Assembly (NCBI RefSeq): GCF_000730165.1
Contig: NZ_CP022110.1
Location: 434,001 to 498,000 of the forward strand
Direction of reading: 5' to 3'
DNA length: 64,000 nt
DNA from: Nitrospirillum viridazoti CBAmc
Lineage (GTDB): Bacteria; Pseudomonadota; Alphaproteobacteria; Azospirillales; Azospirillaceae
In this document: piece by piece, positions 35,855 through 43,075 of the stretch
Position numbering within the stretch: position 1 is the first letter of the stretch
Layout: each line of letters starts with the position of its first letter
The notes under the pieces: generated by a model
Database searches by the model: none
What the model was told of the DNA's origin: nothing
What the model saw: only the letters and a program-made list of their open reading frames with translations
Made by a program: the position numbers and the translations under genes

Positions 35855-36889
35855 ATGAGCGTGAGCGTAAGACAAACCGCCGGGGCGATCGACCTGGCCG
35901 CCACCGCCTGGGTGGCCCGGATGGACGCACGCGCCCTGACCGCCGATGAACGGGGGGAGCTTGAGGCCTGGCTGGCCGCCGATCCCCGCCATCTTGGCGC
36001 ACTGGCCCGCGCCCGCGCCCTGCTGCTGAGCCGGCGGGACCTGGCGCCCGCCCCGGTCGAGGAGGCTGCTCCCCGCGACCGCGCGCCCCTTCACAGCCGC
36101 CGTCGCCTGCTGGCGGCGGCGGCCAGCGTGGCCGGCCTGGCGGCGCTGGGCGCGGGGATGCGCCAGCCGGCGGCCCGGCAGACCTACAGCTCCGCCGTGG
36201 GCGAGGTGCGGCACATCCCGCTGGATGACGGCTCCACCCTCACGCTGAACACCGACTCGTCCGTCACCCTGGCCTACACCGCCGGCCGGCGGCTGCTGTA
36301 CCTGGACCGGGGCGAGGCGTTTTTCGACGTGACTCCCGTTTCCGATTGCCCCTTTGTCGTCCGCAGCCCGCTGGCCCAGCTGGCCACCACCGGCGGCGCC
36401 TGCTGCGCCCGCCTGAACGGCGACGGCGTCATGACCGTGGCCGTGCTGTCGGGCAAGGTGGCGGTGGAAGGCGCGCCCTCGCCCCTCGCGGAAACGCTGG
36501 ACCGTGTCACCGGCCGCGACTGGACCCTGCGCCTGGGATCGCGGGACGCCGTGCTGGTGAGCGGCGGGCAGGAGGTCAGCGTGCGCCCCGGCGGCGCCGG
36601 GCGCGGCAGCCTGGTCAGTTTCGAGGCGGTGGCCCCCGGCGCCCTCGACCGTGCCCTGATGTGGCGGGAAGGGCGCCTGGCCTTCGAGGGCGAGACGCTG
36701 GCCCAGGCGGCGGCGCAGTTCGCCCGCTATTCCCATCGGCGCATCGTGCTGGCCAGCGACCGGCTGGCGCAGCGCCATATCTCCGGCCTGTTCCAGGCCA
36801 CCGATCTGGACGGCTTCGCCCGGGCTGTGGCCGTCGGCTTCAGCGCCAAGTATCGGGAAGAGGGTGATTCCATAGTTCTTTATGATTGA
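35855..36889 (+). CDS. FecR-family anti-sigma / signal transducer
   Basis: The 344-residue protein starts 13 bases after the sigma gene. The N-terminal cytoplasmic part (about 1-85) contains AATAWVARMDARALTADERG and LAADPRHLGALARA, the anti-sigma domain (DUF4880). One membrane helix follows (RRRLLAAAASVAGLAALGAGM). The periplasmic FecR domain has GEVRHIPLDDGSTLTLNTDS and RGEAFFDVT, ending in an STN-like part (LAQAAAQFARYSHRRIVLA) that contacts the TonB receptor. On ligand uptake it is expected to release or activate the ECF sigma factor. Confidence 0.92.
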   Translation: MSVSVRQTAGAIDLAATAWVARMDARALTADERGELEAWLAADPRHLGALARARALLLSRRDLAPAPVEEAAPRDRAPLHSRRRLLAAAASVAGLAALGAGMRQPAARQTYSSAVGEVRHIPLDDGSTLTLNTDSSVTLAYTAGRRLLYLDRGEAFFDVTPVSDCPFVVRSPLAQLATTGGACCARLNGDGVMTVAVLSGKVAVEGAPSPLAETLDRVTGRDWTLRLGSRDAVLVSGGQEVSVRPGGAGRGSLVSFEAVAPGALDRALMWREGRLAFEGETLAQAAAQFARYSHRRIVLASDRLAQRHISGLFQATDLDGFARAVAVGFSAKYREEGDSIVLYD

Positions 36890-37046
36890 GTCAGCCGTGG
36901 CCAATTCGCGGCGCCTCCAGTTTGCCTGTTAAACTTAAATGACGCAGTGGCGGAAATATAACCCTACCGATCTCTCCCCAGTATGAATGCGGAAACGAGT
37001 GCGATAGGCGGCAACGACTAGCCGAATCGCCCACAATTGTTGGGGA

Positions 37047-39755
37047 ATGATCGTCATGATTAAGAAATATGGCAGTTTCTTTGCTCTGTGCAGCACGGCG
37101 TTGATGGGGTGGGCGGTTCCGGCCTGGGCGCAGAGCGCGCACTTCGACCTGGCGGCCCAGCCGGCCGTCCGCTCCATCCCGCTGTTCGCCCAGCAGGCGG
37201 GCATCCAGATCCTGGCGCCCACCGACCAGCTGGACGGCATCTCCACGGCGGCGCTTCAGGGCGACCTGGACCGACAGCAGGCCCTGGCGCGCCTGTTGAA
37301 GGGCACGCCCCTGGTGGTGGCGTCGGACGATGGCCACACCGTGGTGCTGAAGCTGGCGCCCACGCCGGTTTCCACCGGCGCCCCGGCACGCAAGGCCCAG
37401 GCGGCGCCCGCGCCGGCCGAGGTGCAGGTGGCGGACGCCGCCGGCGGCAGCCTGGACGAGGTGGTGGTCACCGGCACCCGTGATCGTGGCCGCACCCAGT
37501 TCACCACCATGACCCCGGTCGACGTGCTATCGGCCAAGGACCTGCAGGACGGCGCCTCCAACCAGCTGCTGGAGAACCTGACCCAGGTCATTCCCGGCTT
37601 CAACGTGCAGAAGCTGCCCAGCTCCGACGGCGGTCAGTTCATCCGCCCGGCCCATCTGCGCGGCCTGTCCCCCGACCAGACCCTGGTGCTGATCAACGGC
37701 AAGCGCTTCCACCGCACCGCCTACCTGGGCACGCGCGGTGCCCAGGGCCCGGATCTGGCGCAGATCCCGGACTTCGCCATCGGCCGGGTCGAGGTGCTGC
37801 GCGACGGCGCCTCGGCCCAGTACGGGTCCGACGCCATCGCCGGCGTCATCAACATCCAGCTGGATGACAGGCCCGGCGTCTACGGCTACATGCAGGGCTC
37901 ACAGTACTACGCCGGCGACGGCACCACCTGGAACGGCGGCCTGCGGGGCGCCACGGAGATCGGTGACGGTGGCCACCTCATGGCCACGGCCGAATGGTCG
38001 GACGGCACGCTGACCTCGCGCACCCACCAGCGCGACGACGCCAAGGCTTTCCAGGCAGCCAACCCGCAGCTGACCATCGCCAACCCGGTGCAGCGCTGGG
38101 GCCGGCCGGACGAGAGCAGCTACCACTACGCCGTGGACGGCCTGCTGCCCGTGGGCGCCGTGGAGCTCTATGGCTTCATGACCATCGCCACGGGCGAGGG
38201 CATGAACGACATCAACTGGCGCATCCCCGACCCCAAGAGCAATGCCAGCGTCTACGGCCTGGCGCCCAAGGTCTTTCCCGGCTGGGACCTGCGCAGCGTT
38301 TATCCCGATGGCTTCACGCCCAAGGAAGGCATCAAGTACACTGACTACCAGGCCGCCTGGGGCGCCCGGGGCCATATCGGCAGCGACCTGGACTGGGACC
38401 TGAGCGGGACCTACGGCGAGAATGAGAGCCGGTTTTTCCTGAACAACTCCATCAACGCCTCCCTGGGCCCGACCAGCCCCTACAACTTCAACCTGGGTAC
38501 CCAGCGGCAGGATGAGTTCAACCTGAACGCCGACGGCGTCTATCGCCTGGACGCCGGCCTGGATGAGCCGCTGAACATCGCCTTCGGCGCCGAGCGCCGG
38601 CTGGAGATTTACACGGTGGAAGCCGGCGACACGGCCTCGTACCAGGTGGGGCCGGGCGCGGCCGCGGGCCTGGCCTCGGGCGCCAACGGCTTTCCCGGTT
38701 TCAGCAATCTGCAGGCCGGGTCCTGGTACCAGACCAGCTACGCCGGCTATCTGGACATGGAGGCCAAGCTGACGCCGGATTGGACCGTGGGCGCGGCCGG
38801 CCGCTACGAGACCTATTCCGGGTTCGGCGACAAGATGACCTACAAGGCCTCCACCCGGTATGAGATCACGCCGGACCTGGCCCTGCGCGCCTCCTACTCC
38901 ACCGGCTTCCGGGCGCCCACGCCGGGCCAGATCAACTCGCTCAGCACCTCGCAGGGGCTGGACACCAAGACCCTGCAGCTGTTCACCAGCGGCCGCCTGT
39001 CGCCGGACAACCCGCTGGCCGTGGCCCTGGGCGCCAAGCCGCTGAGCCCTGAAACGTCGCGGAACTACAGCCTGGGGGCGGTGTGGCGTACGGATGTGGG
39101 CCTGTCGGGCTCCGTCGATGCCTATCAGGTGGATGTGGACCACCGCTTCTCCAGCTCCCCCACCATCAACCTGACGGCGGCGCAGAAGGCGCAACTGGTG
39201 GCCCAGGGCGTGCCCGGGGCGGACAACTTCACCTCGGTCTATTGGTTCACCAACGACTTCAACACCCGCACCCAGGGCCTGGACGTGGTGCTGGACTATA
39301 CCCAGCCGGTGTTCGATACGGCCCGGATCGACATGAAGCTGGCCTACAACCACAACCTGACCATGGTGACGGGCGGCAGCCTGAACGCCAACCCCACGCA
39401 GAAGGTGCTGTATGAACAGGGCCTGCCCAAGAACAACATCACCGGCAGCCTGACCTACAGCGACAACCCCTTCGATTACCAGGTGCGCGTCCGCTACTAC
39501 GGCGGCTGGACGGACAGCAGCGGCAATTCCACCGGCGACATCTTCCAGACCTTCGACGGCATCACCTTCGTTGACCTGTCGGTGACCTACCACATCACCG
39601 ACAATCTGGCGGTCAAGGTGGCGGGCGAGAACATCTTCGACACCTATCCGGCCAAGGCCGTCTACCAGGCCAGCCGCGGCATCGAATATTCGCGCAACGC
39701 CCCTTACGACACCTACGGCGGCCGCTACTACGTCCGCTTCAACGCCGCCTTCTGA
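37047..39755 (+). CDS. TonB-dependent receptor with STN signalling domain
   Basis: A 902-residue outer-membrane receptor; the second ATG at 37056 has better spacing from GGGGA and is an alternative start. It has a signal peptide ending AWAQS, an STN domain (about 32-105, QPAVRSIPLFAQQAGIQI) for talking to FecR, a TonB box LDEVVVTGTR at 136-145, a plug domain (LRGLSPDQTLVLINGKR, GSDAIAGVINIQ) and a 22-strand barrel ending with aromatic Phe (YYVRFNAAF). The ligand cannot be told from sequence; siderophores, cobalamin or peptides are all possible. The 157-base leader has GGAAAT at 36952-36957, like the -35 element of FecI promoters. A strong hairpin follows the gene. Confidence 0.93.
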   Translation: MIVMIKKYGSFFALCSTALMGWAVPAWAQSAHFDLAAQPAVRSIPLFAQQAGIQILAPTDQLDGISTAALQGDLDRQQALARLLKGTPLVVASDDGHTVVLKLAPTPVSTGAPARKAQAAPAPAEVQVADAAGGSLDEVVVTGTRDRGRTQFTTMTPVDVLSAKDLQDGASNQLLENLTQVIPGFNVQKLPSSDGGQFIRPAHLRGLSPDQTLVLINGKRFHRTAYLGTRGAQGPDLAQIPDFAIGRVEVLRDGASAQYGSDAIAGVINIQLDDRPGVYGYMQGSQYYAGDGTTWNGGLRGATEIGDGGHLMATAEWSDGTLTSRTHQRDDAKAFQAANPQLTIANPVQRWGRPDESSYHYAVDGLLPVGAVELYGFMTIATGEGMNDINWRIPDPKSNASVYGLAPKVFPGWDLRSVYPDGFTPKEGIKYTDYQAAWGARGHIGSDLDWDLSGTYGENESRFFLNNSINASLGPTSPYNFNLGTQRQDEFNLNADGVYRLDAGLDEPLNIAFGAERRLEIYTVEAGDTASYQVGPGAAAGLASGANGFPGFSNLQAGSWYQTSYAGYLDMEAKLTPDWTVGAAGRYETYSGFGDKMTYKASTRYEITPDLALRASYSTGFRAPTPGQINSLSTSQGLDTKTLQLFTSGRLSPDNPLAVALGAKPLSPETSRNYSLGAVWRTDVGLSGSVDAYQVDVDHRFSSSPTINLTAAQKAQLVAQGVPGADNFTSVYWFTNDFNTRTQGLDVVLDYTQPVFDTARIDMKLAYNHNLTMVTGGSLNANPTQKVLYEQGLPKNNITGSLTYSDNPFDYQVRVRYYGGWTDSSGNSTGDIFQTFDGITFVDLSVTYHITDNLAVKVAGENIFDTYPAKAVYQASRGIEYSRNAPYDTYGGRYYVRFNAAF

Positions 39756-39769
39756 ACCTTAAACGCGTA

Positions 39770-39795
39770 GCCTTTGATCGTGACCGATCAAAGGC
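39770..39795 (+). terminator. Hairpin after the TonB receptor gene
   Basis: GCCTTTGATCG, loop TGAC, CGATCAAAGGC: a perfect 11-bp stem 15 bases past the stop. There is no U-tract, so it may work as an mRNA 3' stabiliser or a Rho-assisted terminator. Confidence 0.5.
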
Positions 39796-39800
39796 CCCTC

Positions 39801-39915
39801 AGTCGCCGGGCGCTGCCATCCGGCAGCTTGGCTTCCTCGCTCCGCCCTGCGGTGCTCGCTCCGGCGGACGCGGTCGCGTCCTACAGCGGCACGAGTCAAA
39901 GCCTTGTGCCGCTGG
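39801..39915 (+). repeat. Dispersed structured repeat, copy B
   Basis: Hairpins in order: GCTGCC-ATCC-GGCAGC at 39812-39827, linker with TTGGCTTCCTCGCT and GCCCTGCGGTGCTCGCT, GGACGC-GGTC-GCGTCC, and a long stem CAGCGGCAC/GTGCCGCTG. Compared with copy A the stems have changed on both sides while loops ATCC and GGTC and the linker are kept. Confidence 0.82.
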
Positions 39916-39989
39916 TATTAGCGAGTCTTGTTTTGCACGGGGTGCCGTCCCGACCTCCCATCCGGGGCGGCACCCAGGGAGTGGTTTTC

Positions 39990-41306
39990 ATGCGTCGACG
40001 CACCCTGCTTCAAGCCGCCCTGGCCGGCGGTGCCGGTGGCCTGCTCAGTGGATCCGCCATGCCGGTGTCGGCCCAGCAGACAGGCCCCGTGGCGGGCCCC
40101 TTGCCCAGCCCGCTGGCTCCCGGCGCCGCCCCGCCGGCGGCGGATGACGAGGCCGGTTGGGCCGCCGTAGCGGCCGCCTACCCCGCCCGGCTGCAGACCG
40201 GCATCATCAACCTGGAATACGGCGCCTTCGGCCAGATGCCGCTGGCCATCCAGGCGGCGTATGAGCGCTACACCGTCAAGGTGAACCAGGAAGGCGCCAC
40301 CTTCGTGCGCCGGGATTTCGTCGGCTATTACCAGACGCTGCGCCAGCGCATCGCCGCCATGGTGCATGCCGACGCGGGCGAGATCGTCATCACCCGCAAC
40401 GCCACCGAATCGCTGCAGGCGGTCATCGGCGGCTATGCCCGGCTCAAGCCCGGCGACGCCGTCTTGATGAGCGATCATGACTATGACAGCGCGCGCATGG
40501 CGGCGTCCTGGCTGGAACGGCGGCGGGGCGTCACGGTCATCAGCATCAACCTGCCGTATCCGGCGACGCACCAGAACCTGATCGACGCCTACGACCAGGC
40601 GCTGGCCGCCCATCCCAGCGTGCGGCTGATGCTGCTGACCCATCTCAGCCACCGCGACGGCCTGCGCCAGCCGGTGCGCGAGATCGTGGCCATGGCCCGC
40701 CAGCGGGGCGTGGACGTGGTGGTGGACAGCGCCCAGGCCTGGGGCCAGGGTCCCGTGGACGTGCACGGCGACGGCATCGACTTTGCCGTCTTCAACCTGC
40801 ACAAATGGATCGGCGCCCCCCTGGGTGTCGGTGCCCTCTACATCCGCAAGGACCGCATCGCCGACATCGAGCCCTTCATGGGCGAGGAACCGTCGGAGCG
40901 CGACCCCATCCTGGGCCGCGTGCACACCGGCATGGCCAACTTCGCGGCGCAGATGGCGGCCATCGACGCGCTGGACTTCCACCAGGCCCTGGGCACGCCC
41001 ATCGTCGGCGCCCGCCTGCGCCATCTGCGCGACCTGTGGGCCCTGCCGGCGCGGGAGCTGGCCAAGATCGAGGTGCTGACCCCCGACGACCCCCGCCTGT
41101 GCGCCGGTATGACCAGCTTCCGGGTGAAGGGCCAGACCACGCCGGCGGCCAACACCTCGCTGGCCGCGCACCTGCTGGAAAAGCACGGCCTGTTCACCGT
41201 GGTGCGTACCGGCCTGGCCGGCGGCGCCTGCCTGCGCGTCACCCCCGGCTTCAGCACCACGCCGGCCGATATGGCGGCTTTGGTGAGTGCGCTGAAGGAA
41301 ATCTGA
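39990..41306 (+). CDS. Tat-exported class V PLP enzyme (isopenicillin N epimerase / PvdN-like)
   Basis: From the ATG at 39990 the 438-residue protein starts with a twin-arginine-type signal (MRRRTLLQAALAGGAGGLL, cut near VSAQ), so it should act folded in the periplasm. The fold-type I PLP domain shows RNATESLQAVIGGY (phosphate site), DVVVDSAQAWGQ with Asp246, and FNLHKWIGAPLGVG with the cofactor lysine Lys272. This subgroup is annotated as isopenicillin N epimerase or class V aminotransferase; the best studied periplasmic member is PvdN, which modifies the pyoverdine siderophore. Its position right after a FecIR/TonB-receptor unit suggests it modifies the imported or exported ligand. That link is inference; the reaction here is unknown. 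Confidence 0.85.
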   Translation: MRRRTLLQAALAGGAGGLLSGSAMPVSAQQTGPVAGPLPSPLAPGAAPPAADDEAGWAAVAAAYPARLQTGIINLEYGAFGQMPLAIQAAYERYTVKVNQEGATFVRRDFVGYYQTLRQRIAAMVHADAGEIVITRNATESLQAVIGGYARLKPGDAVLMSDHDYDSARMAASWLERRRGVTVISINLPYPATHQNLIDAYDQALAAHPSVRLMLLTHLSHRDGLRQPVREIVAMARQRGVDVVVDSAQAWGQGPVDVHGDGIDFAVFNLHKWIGAPLGVGALYIRKDRIADIEPFMGEEPSERDPILGRVHTGMANFAAQMAAIDALDFHQALGTPIVGARLRHLRDLWALPARELAKIEVLTPDDPRLCAGMTSFRVKGQTTPAANTSLAAHLLEKHGLFTVVRTGLAGGACLRVTPGFSTTPADMAALVSALKEI

Positions 41307-41320
41307 GGGGCTCAAACGGA

Positions 41321-41357
41321 AACCCCGGGCCACCGCTGCCGCGTGTGGTCCGGGGTT
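41321..41357 (+). terminator. Hairpin after the PLP enzyme gene
   Basis: AACCCCGGGCCAC pairs with GTGGTCCGGGGTT with one mismatch in 13, loop of 11 bases, 15 bases past the stop; no U-tract. Confidence 0.5.
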
Positions 41358-41372
41358 GGAGCGTAGCGACTA

Positions 41373-41470
41373 GGCCGCGACGGCGGCCGCCGGAGCCTTT
41401 CGGGGAACGGAGTGGACTGAAAGGCGAGGATGAGCCAAGGGGCGTATGCCCCGCCGGCGTTTGAGGCGAA
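41373..41470 (-). repeat. Dispersed structured repeat, divergent copy D
   Basis: Read on the minus strand: CGCCTCAAACGCCGGC, GGGGC-ATAC-GCCCC, CTTGGCT, a diverged linker, then GGCCGC-CGTC-GCGGCC. It keeps both short hairpins of the other copies but has a rearranged middle. It ends seven bases before the rpoH stop codon. Confidence 0.65.
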
Positions 41471-41476
41471 CTTAAA

Positions 41477-42361
41477 CTAAGCCTCCACGAACAGCTCTTC
41501 CGGCCGGCCGACGTGGCGCATGATGCTCTGGCGCAGCTTGCCCATGGCGCGGTGTTCCAGCTGGCGCACACGTTCCTTGCTGACGCCCAGGGTGTGGCCC
41601 AGTTCCTCCAGCGTCGCCCCGTCCTCGCGCAGGCGGCGGGCGGCGATGATGGTGCGTTCGCGGGGCGACAGAGTATCCATAGCCTCGCTCAGCCAGGCGG
41701 TGCGGCTGCGGCTGTCCTTCAGCCCGATGACGATCTGTTCGGGCGAGGGGCCGTCGTCGGCCAGGAAGTCCTGCCATTCGCCGCCGTCCTCGCTCAGCGG
41801 GTGGTTCAGCGACTGGTCGGTGGCGGTCAGGCGGATTTCCATGGTCTCCACCTCATGCTCGCTCACGTCCAGTTCCTCCGCCACGCTGCGGCGGCCCTCG
41901 GCGGTCAGTGAGGTGGCGGAGGGGTTGTTGTCGATGCGGGCGCGCAGGCGGCGCAGGTTGAAGAACAGCGACTTCTGCCCCGCCGTGGTGCCGGTGCGCA
42001 CGATGGACCAGTTGCGCAGCACGAATTCCTGGATGGTGGAGCGGATCCACCAGGCGGCGTAGGTGGAGAAGCGCACCTCCCGCTCCGGCTCGAAGCGGCT
42101 GGCGGCCTGCATCAGGCCCAGGTTGCCCTCCTGCACCAGGTCGCCCAGGGGCAGGCCGTAGTTGCGGAAGCGGCTGGCCACGGCCACGACCAGGCGGGTA
42201 TGGGACGAAACCAGGGCGTGCAGCGCCTTTTCGTCCCGGCTCTGCTGCCAGCGGCGGGCCAGCTCGAACTCATGGTCCCGGCTCAGCAGCGGCGCCTTCA
42301 TGGACGCCTTGATGAAGGACAGGTTGGCCTTCTGGGTGTGAGGATCGTCGATGTGCGCCAT
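41477..42361 (-). CDS. rpoH: RNA polymerase sigma factor RpoH (sigma-32)
   Basis: The 294-residue protein starts at the ATG at 42361, which has GGAGGGG just before it; an in-frame ATG 12 bases upstream overlaps that site. It shows sigma region 2 (LVVAVASRFRNYGLPLGDLV, ASRFEPEREVRFSTYAAWW), the RpoH box QKSLFFNLRRLRARI, and region 4 (SPRERTIIAARRL, LGVSKERVRQLEHRAMGKL). RpoH directs heat-shock transcription. Alphaproteobacteria often have several; no second copy is seen here. A small CCTTGG/CCAAGG hairpin lies in the leader. Confidence 0.94.
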   Translation of the reverse strand: MAHIDDPHTQKANLSFIKASMKAPLLSRDHEFELARRWQQSRDEKALHALVSSHTRLVVAVASRFRNYGLPLGDLVQEGNLGLMQAASRFEPEREVRFSTYAAWWIRSTIQEFVLRNWSIVRTGTTAGQKSLFFNLRRLRARIDNNPSATSLTAEGRRSVAEELDVSEHEVETMEIRLTATDQSLNHPLSEDGGEWQDFLADDGPSPEQIVIGLKDSRSRTAWLSEAMDTLSPRERTIIAARRLREDGATLEELGHTLGVSKERVRQLEHRAMGKLRQSIMRHVGRPEELFVEA

Positions 42362-43075
42362 GCTCCCCTCCATCTTGGCAGTCCCGGCATCGACCTCTGC
42401 CGGCGGCCTTGGTATTGCGCCAAGGCTTCCGTCAGCGTCGGTCCCGGATGGGGCGCCCCGGTGGCCTATTCCTCCGGGTCAACACCCCACGTGGATTTGC
42501 GGGATCGGTGAGACAGTAATGACCGATCGGAGCACTGAAATATCGCGGGAAAAAGTCGATCACCCACAGGGCATAACCCAAGCTTGCCTTAGGCTGGCCC
42601 AGGTCCTAGGCGTCTATTACCACCACCAAAGGGTCTAATTTCTCTAATTTGATATAATCGGGCGTCATCGACCGGGCTTATTCGGGGGATAGCCGGCCCT
42701 GCCAATAGGCCCTTCGTCACCCTGGCGGAGGGCGTAGGCGCACGGCCTAGCTTCCGCTTCTGTTAACATTGGACCCCTGGTATTGGAATGGTCTTGGCTG
42801 TGCCATGTTAACAGGCGGCGGGAAGACGGTCGGCCGCCCCAAAGCATTGCCCAGGCTGGCGGAAACCCTGGGGCCGGGCGATATGTCGCACGTCCTGTGG
42901 TTGAGGACTCCGCAGTGCCGCAGCGGGGCGTGGTGGCGCGGTGCCGTCCAGCCTCGGGTGCGGCCTATGCCTTCCGGCAAAGAGCGGGGCGCGGGTGCGA
43001 CGCGCCGACGGCGCGGGAGAACCGGACCCCTATCTCTTTCGATCAATGGCCGGCCCGCATCGGGGAACAGGGGGA
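42362..43075. other. 714-base gene-free region between rpoH and nrdJ
   Basis: Open frames here look random and none resembles a known protein. The middle (42600-42660) is AT-rich and includes GATATAATC, a possible -10 element. Two TGTTAACA octamers lie at 42761 and 42805. This region carries the rpoH promoter and possibly an unannotated RNA, which I cannot show. Confidence 0.5.
42760..42813. promoter_or_regulatory. Two palindromic TGTTAACA octamers 44 bases apart
   Basis: CTGTTAACAT at 42760-42769 and ATGTTAACAG at 42804-42813. Together they form an inverted repeat; each core is itself a palindrome, and their centres are four helical turns apart, as in sites for cooperative regulator binding. 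Confidence 0.45.
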
